From positions 184,018-248,017 of the forward strand of contig JAGFNQ010004756.1 of assembly GCA_024364735.1 (NCBI GenBank): a DNA stretch of 64,000 nucleotides, read 5' to 3'. Below, in pieces: positions 11,509-23,460 of this stretch. The notes under the pieces were generated by a model. That model saw only the letters and a program-made list of their open reading frames with translations, did no database searches and was not told the origin of the DNA. A program made the position numbers and the translations under genes. The DNA comes from Boesenbergia rotunda. Taxonomy: Eukaryota; Streptophyta; Magnoliopsida; Zingiberales; Zingiberaceae. How positions within the stretch are numbered: position 1 is the first letter of the stretch; each line of letters opens with the position of its first letter.

Positions 11509-12213
11509 GATTGACCACCAGTCGACTGCCCCATTTGCAGTCGACTGATCTTTCTGTGGCATACACCAGTCGACTGCCTCAGGGCCAGTCGACTGGTCCA
11601 CCCTTACACCTAAGGTTTCCCTTCCCCGAATATATTTTTCTCAGCTCTCGAACCCTAGGATTTCCCGAGTACATTTCACTCAGCACTCGTACCCTCACAA
11701 CCTGGTTGATTCTTCATCCAGCAGCCTCGATCTATTGTCTTCATGCCCTCTTTGTATTCGGCTCCCGTCCCTCAGATGCGCACACAAGCCCTTGACTTGC
11801 CTCCATGTCATCCTTCATGCATGCCTCGAAGTCCGCGTTCCTCGGCTCATCGTTCCTGCTCTAGCAGCCTCGATCTGTTGCCTTCAAGCCATCTTTGACT
11901 TTGGCCCTGATCCCTCAGATGCGAACATAAGCCCTCGGCTTGCCTTCATGCCATCCTTCACGTACGCCTCGAAGTCCTCTTCCCTTGACTCATCGTCCCT
12001 ACTTTGTCCATGGTCCCTCGGATGCGCACAGAAGCACACGGCTTGCCTCCATGCCACCCTTCACCGTACCTGAAGACATCCAACCAAGCCTATGTGTATC
12101 CTGCAAACTTGCACACTCACATACACATATTAAATACAAGGGTAAACCTAACTTAAACCCTTTGCCCAAACATCAAAACACATGGTCACTCCGGACCATA
12201 GATTGTCCCAGCA
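11509..12213 (-). repeat. C2 3' LTR, truncated
   Basis: This aligns along its length with 15384-16083 of the C2 5' LTR and ends at CCCAGCA before the polypurine tract. The distal part expected to start with TGTTAGGATC is missing in the window; it would lie on the far side of element A. Confidence 0.8.
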
Positions 12214-13417
12214 ATCTCCTCCTTTTTGATGTTTGGCAATACGTTTAAGTTAGGGAAAACAATAGCAAAAACCAAGCTAATAACCATTAGGACTTACGTT
12301 GCCAAGGCTTCACCTTGGACTTACACCGCCAATGCATATGCAATGCAACATGGATCCTATCTCAAGGCATCTCCACACCTAACCTTCCCAAGAGTTAGGA
12401 CTTTTAACAAAACGGGCTTTTAAAAACCTTTCCAAGGCTCCCCTACATTGGAGTTACAAAGGCTTTTTAAGAACCACTCCGAGGTTCCCCTTACGCCACC
12501 AAATAGCAACAATGCTCCCCCTTTACCTATGCTCCCCTTAGACCTAGGATTTCTTGCAAAGGCATGTTTGGTTTCCCACTTAAACCCAACACCTCTCCCC
12601 CTTTATCACACATCAAAAAGACTCTAACAATTTCCCTCTTATTGGATCCTTTAACCCCTAATGATCATATACACAGTGTACTAACCCCCATAAGATTACA
12701 CTTGTTTTACATTATTTTGACACATTTTGACTGCTGAAAAATCATTTCAGCCTTGACCAGTCGACTGCCCCATCTACCAGTCGATTGATACTCTGAAAAA
12801 CCCAATTTCAGCATTTCTGACACAAATTCAGAAATACACCAGAAATTTCACAAATCTCCAAAAATTTCAAATTTTGTGGAGAGGTTTGTGGTACCTATAT
12901 CTACTTGGGAAAAATACACTAAAAAATGTATCTATCATCATTCCCAAAATTGACACAAAACCCTAAACTAGCTAAATGGTTCAATTGAACCTTGACCTAT
13001 AGTCCTAGTTTTGACCTCCTCTTGATGTCTCTACCCATATCAAGCCACAATGTATCCCTAGCATTGATTTATATGACATTTACACATCACAAACCAACTT
13101 TCATGCTATATGACCCCAATGTCATATTTCCATGCACAAAACTCAAATCCTATGTGCCAAATCCCTAGGAATGAGATTCCAAATCCATCTTCACATCCTT
13201 TGGCACACTCCATGACCCCATCTAGACATCCGAGAGAAACCCTCCCGGGATTCATAGACCATGGGTCCCAACTTGGTTCCTAGAGTTCCCCCTTGAGCTC
13301 TTAGCCTTAGCCACCTCCCTAGGTGACTCATTCACAAACACAAGGTCACACTGGTGTACTTCCGGTGACTCTTAACCTACAACTTAACCTTCTTAACTTT
13401 GGACCCCTTGTCCTTAG

Positions 13418-14840
13418 TTAAGACTTTTTCTTTCCTTTTAATGACATCCCCTTGCCATTCTTGAATTTTTCCTCCTTGCCATAATTATATGCTACCCTAA
13501 CATACTTCTTTTCATTGGCATTGGAGACCTTAGATCGGTATCCTAGACCCGATCTATCATTGTTGGGTTTTAGACCACATAACACCATACCTAAACCCTT
13601 AGATCTAATAGTGAATCTATCTAGGGTTTTCTCTAACTTATCAAGATTTATCCTCAAGGCTTGATTTTCCAACTCTAGAACTCTAACCCTAAAGTCAGCA
13701 TGTCCACCTTGGACATTCCTAGACCTACCCACCTTCCTAGGCATATGTCTCTCCTTCTTGGGATTTGTGCCTCGATCATTAACAACCTTCCTTCCCTTAG
13801 GCATGGTAGTTTGGGTCTTTCTTGGTCTAGCCTTGGGTAATGATTTTCTAGAATTATCTACCTCATTAACCCTATCCCTATCATTATACTTAAATCCATG
13901 ATTATTCTTAACAAGCATATAAGAATTTGAAATTGGATTTAACTTTAAATAAGAGATTACCTTCCCTTTTACCTTTGAAGCTCCCCCCTTGACTTGAGCT
14001 CCTCTTCTTCTCCAATTTCTCCAAGTGCACCAATTTCTTGATTTCTCCTTTCTTTGGGCACTTGGTGTGGTAGTGTTCATGCTCACCACACGTGAAGCAA
14101 ATTATATGCTTCTTATCCTTCTTTGCTCCATCCCTACAACTCATGTTAGTTTTCAAACTATTTGAATTGAGTTTGGGGTTTACCTTCTTTTTCTTACCCA
14201 ATGGACACTTGTCCTTGTAGTGTCCCTTTTGGTTGCACCCAAAGTAAATTATATGATCCTTTGACTTTGCTTTGACGGAGGTGGAAGCTTCTTCTTGCTC
14301 CGGTATTGAGGATGATCTTTCCTCCCCCTCAATCCTTGAAGTAGAGACTTCTTCTACTTCTTCCTTACTTGAGGATGTGGACGATTCCACTTTTTCCTCC
14401 TCTTCGGATGTTGAACTTAACTCATCTTCTGATTGATCCTTTTCCTTTTCTTGGACCGATGACCCCTTTTCCTTGGTCTCCTCTTCTCCTTGTCCTTGTG
14501 TCAATTTTTCATGTAGAGCTATCACCTTCTTCCATAGCTCATATGCATTTTTGTATTCTCCTACATTGGACACAATATATGAAGGTAATAAATTTAATAC
14601 AACTCTAGTTACCTCCGTATCCGCCTTTGCTTCCTCCGTTTGATCCTTGGTCCAATACCGAGATCGAAAGTGTTTTCCTTTCTTGTCCGTTAGAGCTTCA
14701 AATGGAACTTCCAATGCGGCCCAATGATCCCAATCCATTTGGAACCATGTCTCCAACCGCTTCCTCCAATATTGGAAGTCATCTCGATCGTATGGAGGTG
14801 GGATCCGAATATCCCATCCTAGTGGACCTTCCGATTCCAT
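13418..14840 (-). pseudogene. C2 gag (copia-type, two zinc knuckles), frameshifted
   Basis: From the ATG at 14840 the first frame runs to 13908 (310 codons): an N-terminal domain with DRDDFQYWRKRLETWF, a UBN2-like region, a long Glu/Ser acidic stretch and two adjacent CCHC units. The first knuckle has lost its first Cys (YFGCNQKGHYKDKC); the second is intact (CFTCGEHEHYHTKC). A frameshift near 14000 moves the C-terminal part (basic region and the RINLDKLEKTLDRF coiled coil) into the frame 13418-14089. There is no AWVPK tail or pol. Function by family: nucleocapsid and capsid. Confidence 0.8.
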
Positions 14841-14893
14841 CTTCCTCTAGTTTTTTGCTCTCCCGGCAGTTAGTCCGTAGACGAGCGAACCTT

Positions 14894-14905
14894 GCTCTGA
14901 TACCA
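14894..14905 (-). other. Primer binding site of C2
   Basis: GCTCTGATACCA on the plus strand is complementary to the 3' end of initiator tRNA-Met; two bases separate it from the LTR. Confidence 0.85.
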
Positions 14906-14907
14906 CT

Positions 14908-16083
14908 TGTTAGGATCTTACCGTGTGCTAGAGGGGGGTGAATAGCACTTTTCGATTTCGTCTTCCTACACGTTGTTGGTGCGCAAGCGGAATAACAAAT
15001 AACATAAACTAACAACAAAGATGACACACCTATTTACGTGGTTCGGAGATAAAGCTGCTACTCCACGGTTGCCCGTAAGGTGGACGATCCCGATCCGTCG
15101 ATGGATGACTCCTCGGAAGACCACCGGCTAGCTCGTGTAGATCCTTGTGGGTGGAGAAACCTCGCCACAACCCGGACAACACTTCTGAGCACAAAGATTA
15201 CTAATGAGCTCTAACCAAGCTCATTTAGTCAAAAACTCTCAGCCAAAACCGAGTCCCTTTAAATAGTGCTCAAGGCTGAGAAACCCACTACCAGTCGACT
15301 GGTCCCACCTAAATTCAACCATTACAAGCCCAACATTCGAATTTCCATCCACACCAGTCGACTGGTCCATTACCAGTCGACTGACCACCAGTCGACTGCC
15401 CCATTTGCAGTCGACTGATCTTTCTGTGACATACACCAATCAATTACCTCAGGGCCAATCGACTGGTCCACCCTTACACCTAAGGTTTCTCTTCCCCGAG
15501 TACATTTCTCTCAGCACTCGAACCCTAAGATTTCCCGAGTACATTTCACTCAGCACTCGTACCCTCACAACCTGGTTGATTTTTCATCTAGCAGCCTCGA
15601 TCTGTTGCCTTCATGCCCTCTTCGTCTTCGGCTCCCGTCCCTCAGATGCGCACACAAGCCCTCGGCTTGCCTCCATGCCTTCCTTCACGCATGCCTCGAA
15701 GTCCGCGACCCTCGGCTCATCGTTCTTGCTCCAACAGCCTCGATCTGTTGCCTTCGAGCCCTCTTCGACTTTGGCTCTCGTCCCTCAGATGCGCACACAA
15801 GCCCTCGGCTTGCCTTCATGCTATCCTTCACGTACGCCTCAAAGTTTGCTTCCCTCGGCTCATCGTCCCTGCTTTGTCCATGGTCCCTCGAATGCGCACA
15901 CAAGCCCACAGCTTGCCTCCATGCCACCCTTCACCGTACTTGAAGATATCCAACCAAGCTTATGTGTATCCTGCAAACCTACACACTCACATACACATAT
16001 TAAATACAAGGGTGAACCTAACTTAAACCATTTGCCCAAACATCAAAATACATGGTCACTCCAGACCATAGATTGCCCCAACA
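14908..16083 (-). repeat. C2 5' LTR
   Basis: 1,176 bp with ends TG...CA in element orientation (TGTTGGGGCAATC to ATCCTAACA). It carries CAGTCGACTG palindromes at about 15295-15415. Confidence 0.9.
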
Positions 16084-16198
16084 CGGTGTCCGAGGGATGA
16101 GAAGCCGGGGGGGGAGCACGCTCGAGGAGAAGGTCGGAGGAGGGTTCGGGTGAGCCCAACTGTGGAAGGCCCGAAAATCACCCAAGAGTGTTGGGGCA
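16084..16198. other. Fragment of an older repeat
   Basis: This stretch resembles 17805-17925 downstream (shared GAGGGATGAGAAG, CGAGGAGAA and GGCCTAAAATCAC-like blocks). It is therefore part of, or a second copy of, the decayed element to the right. No coding sequence is seen. Confidence 0.5.
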
Positions 16199-17150
16199 AT
16201 CGGCGCAAGTATGATCGAGAGGATCATGATTTTGATGTGTGTGTCAATATGATTAAGTTAGGGTGTTATATTGTTTTGATATGTGTGATTAAGTTGCGCA
16301 AGACTTTGTGAGTCACACATGGAGTACACACCCGAGGGACGAGAGTCGAAGGAAGAGGACTCCAAGGGTAAGCCGAGGGAAGTGGACTTCAAAGGGCATA
16401 CGTGAAGGATGGCACGGAGGCAAGCCAAGGGCTTGCGTGCGCATCTGAGGGACGACAGCCGGTGGAAGAGGACTTCAAGGGGCAAGCCAAGGGAGTGAAC
16501 TTGAAGGCATACGTGAAGGGTGGTCTTCGGAGTGAGGAATAGTGAAGTTGTAAGCTGGGCAATCGACTGGGAATTGATCAGTCGACTGCCAGCGAGTAAA
16601 CTCAAACCTCACAGAAAGATCAGTCGACTGGTCTTGGACCAGTCGATTGATCAAGTCAAAAACTAGCCGTGGAGACTAGCCGTTAGCTAGGTGTTTAGCT
16701 AAGACCAGTCGACTGCCCCTGGGGCAATCGACTGGTGGCGAGTTGGACTATTTGTTTAACAGTCCTCTCCACTATTTAAGCTATAGCTTAAAGCTAAGAG
16801 AAGATTAGCTCTTTATTGTAAAATCTTCTCTTTGTGTTCATCTTCCTCCTCAAACTCTAGAGTCATTTTGTAAGGAGGAAGAAAAGTTGTGAGTAGTTGT
16901 TCTCCACCGAGAAGGGGAAATATTTAACCGGAGTTTGTCGGGGCGTGATCCACCGAAGGATCAAGGGATCGTCCACCTCAAGGACACACCGTGGAGTAGG
17001 AGCAAGGAATCTCCGAACCACGTAAAAGGTATTGCGTTAGCATTGTTGTGATTGATAAACTTTCGTGTGTGCTAACATTGTAGGGAGAGTCATGACTTGG
17101 GGTGACTGAGCTATTCACCCCCCCCTCTAGTCGTGCCATCGATCCTAACA
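16199..17150 (+). mobile_element. Solo LTR of the CAGTCGACTG family
   Basis: The unit runs from TGTTGGGGCAATC to GATCCTAACA. It is flanked on both sides by the 5-bp direct repeat AAGAG (16194-16198 and 17151-17155), with no internal region. This is the product expected from recombination between the two LTRs of one insertion. It contains five CAGTCGACTG-like palindromes (16560-16740) ahead of an ACTATTTAAGC box, and most resembles the LTR of C5. Confidence 0.92.
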
Positions 17151-17159
17151 AAGAGGACC

Positions 17160-17758
17160 TGTTGTAGACTGGTCAGCAAGTTGCTGACCAAAAGTCACTC
17201 GAGCCCCCTATGCATAGGGGACCCAGGCTCTCGGGCGCCCCTATGCATACAGGCGCCCAAGAGCCAATTTCTATCTGCTAGCTAGCCGTTTGCGAACGTT
17301 GCACTTCGGATATCCCTCAAGCCACGTGTCAGGCGCCCTCAAGCACTAGGACGCCTCTATAGTGCCACGTCAGCTCTCGGATAGAATTGACCGGGGCTAT
17401 AAATAGACCCTCAGAGCTCAGTTCTATATCATTCATTCAATTCATTCACAACAAACGAAATCTTTCTAGTTCTCTTTCTTTTTCTGAGATTTTATTGTGT
17501 AAGAGGTTTCTCCTCCCAAAGGAGTTTATTCAAGAGAATCGAGCGACATTCTGCCTTGAATTATCAACCTCCCCAGTTGCAGACCAAGTAAAATTCTAGT
17601 TGTCTCTTTCTATTTTTGGTATTGCTTTATTTCTATTATAGTTTTTATATGTTATGCTGTGTTTCTTTTTGAACTAACTAACATCTTTGTTTAAGCAAAA
17701 ACAAAAGATAAAATTTTTATTTTTAGGGGCAATTCACCCGCCCTCTTGCCGACCAACG
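17160..17758 (+). repeat. Element E: LTR with GGCGCCC motifs, no partner seen
   Basis: It starts TGTTGTAGACTGG after the AAGAG/GACC junction and ends near CGACCAACG, following a CAATTCACCCGCCCTCTTG motif typical of plant LTR 3' ends. GGGCGCCC-like copies (17200-17360) precede a clear TATA box (TATAAATA, about 17398-17405). The last base differs from the expected CA, and flanking duplications are not evident, so it may be one LTR of a rearranged element related to B. Confidence 0.6.
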
Positions 17759-18239
17759 ATCACCTTCACGAAGAGGCTACGGAATAGTATACCGGTGGAG
17801 GAGAAGGTCGTGCACAACTTCTGAGGGATGAGAAGTCAGGAGAAAGCCCATTCGAGGAGAAAACCGGAGTTGGATTCAGGTGAGCTCGGCTCTGGATGGC
17901 CTAAAATCACACAATCGGAGGAAGATGAAACAATGTCAACATAAAGGTTGACTTTGTCCAGAAGGTCAACTAAGGCTCCTCAGTTGCTTATGAAGGTGGT
18001 TCAATCGAGTGGATAAAGTTCTGCACAAAAGCAAAACTCAGGCCCCTCATTTTATAGCCGAGACGCATCAGTTTGTACTTGAGACGCATCAGTTTGTACC
18101 CTTCCCCGTGCTATCCTTCTCGCTACTTGCATCTTCCGCTCAACTTCTTGTGCTCTTAAGCTCCTATACACTTAGACACAAAGATCAAACCAACCAGAAC
18201 TTAACTTGACTTGGTTGATCACATCAAAACTAATATGGG

Positions 18240-19250
18240 GTACTTACATGAGCTGCTAGTGTGGGGCTAGGAGTTCCAGACTTGTCATAAGGTGAAGCCA
18301 TTAGCAATTAAAGCTAAGATGACAGACAGGATCTTTGTCACTAGCGCGATGCTAGATTTTTCGGGCCTGTTATAGGCGTAACCATTGGCGAGTGGAGCCA
18401 AAACGGTAGGCGAAGTCTCTGTCACTAGCGTGATGCTAGGTTTTTCAGGCTTGTCGTAAGGTGGAGTCGTTGGCGAGTGGATCCAAGAGGGCAGACAATG
18501 TTTTTGTCATTAGTGCGATGCTAGGTTTTTTGGCTCTACCCAAAGGTGGAACCATGCATTGGGGAGTGTAGCTAAGAGAGGAGGCAGAGTCTCTGTTGCT
18601 AGCTAGCACAATGCTAGATTTCCCTGGCTTGTCATAAAGCGGAGTCATTGGCGAGTGGAGACAAAAGAGTAGGCAGAGTCTTGAGTTTACCAGAATATTG
18701 GTTTGTCCGAACCCTGAGCCATTAGCGAGTAGGGCTAATTAAGAGAGCTATCTAAGTCTGCTGAGACACTATTGAGTCATTATCGAGTGGGGCTAAGAGG
18801 ACTATATTCTTGGAGTCTGCTAGAATGTTGAGCCGTTAGCGAGTGGGGCTAAAGGCTATCTTAGTCTACCGAGACACTCCTGAGCACTTAGCAAGTGAGA
18901 CTAAGAGAACTATTGATTCTCGGAGTCTGCCATAATACTGAGCTTATCAGAATGCTCAGCTGGCAGCTGTCGAGACAATGTTGAGTCATTAGTGAATGAG
19001 GCTAAGAGGGTTATTGATTCTCAGAGTCTACCAGAATGCTGAGTCATTAGCAAGTGAAACTAAGAGGGCTATCTATGTCTGTTGAGACACTGCTGAGCCA
19101 TTAGCGAGTAAGGTTGAGCTATCTAAGTCTGCCAAAATATTGAGTCTATCAGAATACTAATTGCTGTTAGCGAGTGGATTTAAGATGACTAGTGATTTTA
19201 GGTTGCTAGCATGAAACTAGTTTTTCCGGGCCTATTGTGAGGTGGTTGTA
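18240..19250. repeat. Two series of degenerate tandem repeats
   Basis: The first series (about 18240-18700) has units of about 110-120 bp sharing GCGATGCTAGATTTTT and GGCGAGTGGAGCCAA. The second (about 18710-19180) has shorter units sharing GAGCCATTAGCGAGTGGGGC and CTGAGACACT. Copies are well diverged, so the array is old. Confidence 0.7.
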
Positions 19251-19379
19251 AAAGAAGAGATAGACTAGTGAAAGGCTAGGACTTTACTTGATAAATTGTG
19301 AACATTCTACCAAGATAAAATGATAGGGGAAGCAAAAAATACAAAACGGTGGTACTCAGGGTTAGACACGATAAGGCCT

Positions 19380-19600
19380 TAGATGATACACATTCTAAGA
19401 CTACTTAAGTTCTTTACGCTGGGGATATTCATCCAAGTGGAAGGATCTACAATCAAACCAGTGAATGAGTCGATAAGGTATGCCCCAACGTGGCCTAGCT
19501 TGACAACATCTCCCATGGGTTTCACCTTCTTCTCGATGAAATCCCCAACTTGGAATGAGCGGGGGATGACACTTTTATTCTATGCCTGACTCATGCATTG
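19380..19600 (-). pseudogene. Gypsy integrase C-terminal fragment
   Basis: The minus strand reads SFQVGDFIEKKVKPMGDVVK and a little further GAYLIDSFTG. This order resembles the end of Ty3/gypsy polyproteins, where an F-x-x-G-D-x-V motif is followed by a short beta-rich segment (GAY-L-D-G) and an N-x-x-x-L-K-x-Y end. Frames are broken around it and no catalytic part is present. Confidence 0.45.
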
Positions 19601-19849
19601 TGGGTAGTCTTTAAGCAGCGTCTCAGCTCGCTCTCGGGTCTTCATGACAAGATCTAGTTCGTGGAGTCTCTTATGTATATTTTCTTAGACATCTTCATAT
19701 GTGCTAATTCAGTCAACTTGAGATCGATCTTAACCTGGATCACTGCTTCTCTAATTTGAGATCGATCTCAACCGGGATCTCTTATCTGCTTATATGTGTA
19801 GACGAAGTCTGAATTTGAGACTGAGCATGAGTAGATTTGGTGACTAAGG

Positions 19850-20130
19850 TCGAGCCAAGCAGATGGTGCCAGCCAGGATCTAATGTTGAAGCCTGGAGGG
19901 CGTCGATTACTGAGATCGAGTCAGGTAGATGGCGTCGATCGGGATCTGATGCTAAGATTTGGAGGGTGTCGATCGCTTAGACCAAATCAAGTAGATAGTG
20001 TCAGAATCAGAGACTGAGACCTAGATGGGGTCAACAACTAAGACCAAGCCAGGCATATAGTGCCGGGAGTTGATGTTGAGAGGCCTGTACCATATCGACC
20101 ACTGAAACCGAGTCAGGTAGAGGGTGTCTA
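19850..20130. repeat. Degenerate repeat with CGAG(C/T)CAGGTAGATGG core
   Basis: Four diverged units of about 65-70 bp share ACTGAGACCGAGTCAGGTAG and GGATCTGATG-like blocks. They belong to the decayed element and encode nothing visible. Confidence 0.55.
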
Positions 20131-20220
20131 CTTAATAAAACTTGAATCTCTTGAGATATGCGTACCATATTGGCTCAATATGACTCAAACCTTATCTAAG
20201 CCGGCCGAGTTCAATTTCTT

Positions 20221-20945
20221 TTAGGATCATATTTGACCCCTCTTAATTTTGACCGACAGATCAACCAATCGATCTTTGATGACCGCACGTGGCAAGTGGG
20301 GGCTATTAAAAACGGCCACATCGGAAATTATTTGATTGCAAGTATACTCTACGTTAAAATCCTTACTAAGCATGCATGTATCCATCACGTAATAATTAAG
20401 GAAGACTACTATTAGACGAAGAAAGATTTGCTTAGAATTTTCTCGCATTGATTTATAATGACAATATGATGATTGAAGTATAGTTGGCTTTAATAATTAG
20501 ACACGATGCGTGCATGGATGCATAATAAGCATCCCAAGGAATTGGAAGCCAAATGGGATTCTTTTTGGCCGGCCACTAATCTCTCAGTGGACTAAAGCGA
20601 TCATCTTCTCGTCGATCCAACTCTGAATATATCTGAATCACTTGCGTGAAGCGCCGAGAATATATATTCTGAGACGGATTACACTCCCATTAATTACATC
20701 AAATAATAGTTCCTTTTTCTTGCAACTAAACCAAATAGAAGACCCAAAAGCAAGCAGTGATCAGGAGAATGTTCCCAGCAACGATAGCAATTAATGCTCA
20801 TCGGCACGTAGTTCGCCACCGAGTCATTGCATTGCATTGCATTGCATTCAAAGTCGACCTTATAAATTCCAGCAGAGCCAACGCCAAGTTCTCCGATCAG
20901 CATCCAAGCATTCATTTCTCGGTGAGACTTCGTCGGAATCAGGCC
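20221..20945 (+). promoter_or_regulatory. Upstream region of the amino acid transporter gene
   Basis: This is the 5' flank of the transporter with no other gene. It includes a GCATT pentamer tract (about 20826-20850, five units). The stretch 20757-20945 stays open in frame with the gene, so a longer N terminus from an upstream ATG (20769) cannot be excluded. It looks like leader rather than protein. Confidence 0.4.
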
Positions 20946-22351
20946 ATGAAGGCCGCGAACTGCGTGAGTTGCGTGGAGGAGAGCAAAGTCTGTGCCTGTG
21001 CGAGTGAGCCAAATGCCAAGGCCACCAGCTCGTTCACGCATTCTGTCATCAACATGGTTGGCATGCTTATAGGTACGCGGATGGATCCTCGAATTTCCTA
21101 GATTTTTTCCGTTGCGTTGTTAATTAACTGACTTGTCGGTTCAGGGCTGGGGCAGTTGTCGGCTCCCTACGCACTGGAGAACGGAGGATGGAGCTCGGCG
21201 CTGCTGCTCATCGGCTTCGGAATCATGTGCGCGTACACCGCGCACATCATCGGCAGGTGCCTCGACGACGGCGGCGGCTCCAAGAGTTACCTAGACATCG
21301 GCGAGCAAGCGTTCGGATCCAAAGGCAGGATCGTAGCCGCTGCCTTCATCTACCTGGAGATCTTCTTAGCGCTGGTGTCCTACACCATCTCGCTCAGCGA
21401 CAACCTGCCGCTGGTGCTCGCCGGCGTGCACGCGCACGCGCCGTGGCTCCACCTGTCGACTCCGCAGCTTCTGACGGCGACGGCGGTGCTGTTGGCGCTG
21501 CCGACGCTGTGGTTGAGGGACATGTCGTCGATCTCGTTCCTCTCCTTGGGAGGGATCCTCATGTCGCTGCTTATGTTTGCGACGGTTGCGTGGGTGGCGG
21601 CGTTCGGCGGCGTGGAAGGGAGCCATGAGATTCCGGCGCTGAGGGCGGAGATGCTCCCGAGGATCTCGGGCTTGTACATGTTCAGCTTCGCCGGCCACAT
21701 TGTGTTCCCCAATATCTACGCCGCCATGAAAGACCCTTCCAAATTCACCAAGGTACGTATAGAAATTCTAGAATTAATTTGCCAAAAACTAATTCAATCG
21801 TCTGCGTGATGGTGCAGGTGTCCATTGCAAGCTTCTCCATTGTTACCTTGCTCTACACCGCACTGGCCTTCATGGGCGCCCAGCTCTTCGGCCCGGCGGT
21901 GAGGTCGCAAATCACGCTCAGCATGCCGCCGCGACTCGGGGCCACCAAGGTGGCGCTTTGGGCCACCGTGCTGACCCCGATGACCAAGTACGCTCTGGAG
22001 TTCGCCCCGTTGGCCACCCAGCTGGAGCGTCGCTTGCCCCCTTCCATGTCCTCGCGCGCCAGAAGGCTCCTCAGCGGCGGCGTCGGGTCCGCCCTGCTGC
22101 TCCTCATCCTCGCCCTCGCTCTCGCCCTCCCCTACTTCGAGCACGTCCTCAGCCTCACCGGGTCCCTCGTCAGCGTCGCCATCTCCATCATCTTCCCCTG
22201 CGCCTTCTACCTCAGGATCTACTGGGGCCGCTCCTCGCGAGCCGGTGTCGCCTTCCACGTCGGGCTCATCGCGTTCGGGGCTGCAATTGCGGCGATGGGC
22301 ACAGTCTCGTCCTCGCAGGCCCTGATTCGAAGCATTCAGAGAGGTCATTAA
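20946..22351 (+). CDS. Vacuolar-type amino acid transporter (AVT1-like, AAAP family)
   Basis: Three exons: 20946-21072, 21145-21752 and 21818-22351, with GT...AG introns of 72 and 65 bp, giving 422 aa. The start of the transporter core, SFTHSVINMVGMLIG then GLGQLSAPYALENGGW, is the hallmark of the AVT1 branch of the amino acid/auxin permease family. These proteins move amino acids across the tonoplast in exchange for protons. About ten hydrophobic segments can be picked out, with a conserved LPTLWLRDMSSISFLSLGG loop and AGHIVFPNIYAAMKDPSKFTK before the second intron. The short N terminus with several Cys is typical of shorter plant members. The chosen ATG gives 43 residues before the first splice. 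GC content is much higher than in the flanks. Substrate and exact membrane are inferred from the family. Confidence 0.9.
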
Positions 22352-23409
22352 ACAAATTGTATAGATAAATCTAAACGATATATACGAATAAAGTGAGTAC
22401 AATTTACAAAACTCTAATGAGATAATTAGTCGACCATGCGGAGCATCCAAGCGGTCGTCGGCTCGTCGCATTTGAAGGTCGACATTTTGAACCGGGTCAA
22501 CTAGTGACAAGGGACTCTATCAATCGCCTCGCTAGATATATCAAGAAATGGGCCGGGGTTTCCAATTACCGATTCACGCCCTCGGATCAAAGTGTGTGTG
22601 TATATATATATATATATATGAAATTAATGAATCATTTAATCATTTATTATATGATAAAGCACACGTCAACTGTGGAACAAGATCCACATGAATTACACGA
22701 CCCAGAGCTTAGATTGAGGATGAGATCGCTGATTGTACTATCTATGGCTTGCAGGCTCGGAGATCAATTACATCAGCACAGTCCACACGCTTGTCTCACG
22801 TGGATCGTCATGCAAGCATGCGCATCACATGCATGTAATTAGTCATGGACGACACATATACATCGACGTCAGAGGGAGACAAATAATTGTGTAGTTAGGA
22901 AAGAATTACGTGCATGAAAAAAAGATTATCTCTATATACCATCCAAAAACAGTTTAGGCTGCTTCAATTTTCCTGATTCACGCATCAGGCAAAGGAACAA
23001 TATATATGTAGTTAAAAGCTTTTTTTCCTTTTCGTTGATGAATTAATAATATTTGTGTGCATATAAAGAAAAGTGAAATAAGAATATTTAGGTGAATTAA
23101 GGAACATGCAGCATAAAAGACGATACAATAATTCAAACACACAAGTTAACGTGTACGTCTGTTTCCACGGCGAGGGTTAGAATTCAGCGAAGGCGACGCA
23201 AATGGCCGGAGAATTAGTGACTAAATTCCACGTCCCACGTTTAACACCAACTCCAACTCCAATGGCTTCCATCAATATAATTAGTTTTGTTTTTTGTTTT
23301 TGTTTTTTTATATCCACTGTTGATATTATTATTAGTAGTAGTAATAGTAGTTATGTCTATATAAATAACAGAAAATATTTAGTCTAATATAACAGTCCTA
23401 TTAAATACC

Positions 23410-23413
<4 letters not shown>
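22352..23413. other. Intergenic, AT-rich
   Basis: No gene is seen. A (GT)n(TA)n tract lies at about 22590-22619. Nothing else recognisable apart from AT-rich stretches and a TAT/TAG microsatellite-like run at 23320-23350. Confidence 0.6.

Positions 23414-23457
<44 letters not shown>
23414..23457. repeat. (TA)n microsatellite
   Basis: About 20 TA units directly abut the left end of the foldback element. Confidence 0.95.

Positions 23458-23460
<3 letters not shown>

Larger units (their letters stand above)
11509..16083 (-). mobile_element. Element C2: gag-only LTR retrotransposon, minus strand
   Basis: The element has a truncated 3' LTR (11509-12213), polypurine tract (from 12214, ATCTCCTCCTTTTT on the plus strand), internal region, broken gag, primer site (14894-14905) and complete 5' LTR (14908-16083). 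The 3' LTR starts abruptly at GATTGACCACCAGTCGACTG, matching 15384 onward in the 5' LTR, because A lies against it. Only gag is coded. Positions 12214-13400 are AT-rich with one small CAGTCGACTG cluster (about 12758-12790) and no second gene. Confidence 0.85.
17759..20220 (-). mobile_element. Decayed Ty3/gypsy element: pol end and repetitive 3' region
   Basis: No open gene remains. A short stretch on the minus strand (19380-19600) still reads like the end of a gypsy integrase. The 18240-19250 and 19850-20130 parts are degenerate tandem repeats. Repetitive non-coding DNA beyond pol is a known habit of Tat-type gypsy elements, so that lineage is a reasonable guess. Boundaries are not determined. 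Confidence 0.45.

Noticed and set aside
10946..16605. Leu/Pro/Ser-rich ORFs in LTRs (also 56207-56644 and 62191-62550)
   Set aside because: They occur in the same places in each LTR copy on the strand opposite the element, have no family likeness and change frame between copies.
21188..22510. Long ORFs in other frames over the transporter gene
   Set aside because: They are GC-rich shadows of the AVT1-like exons with low-complexity Arg/Gly/Ala content.
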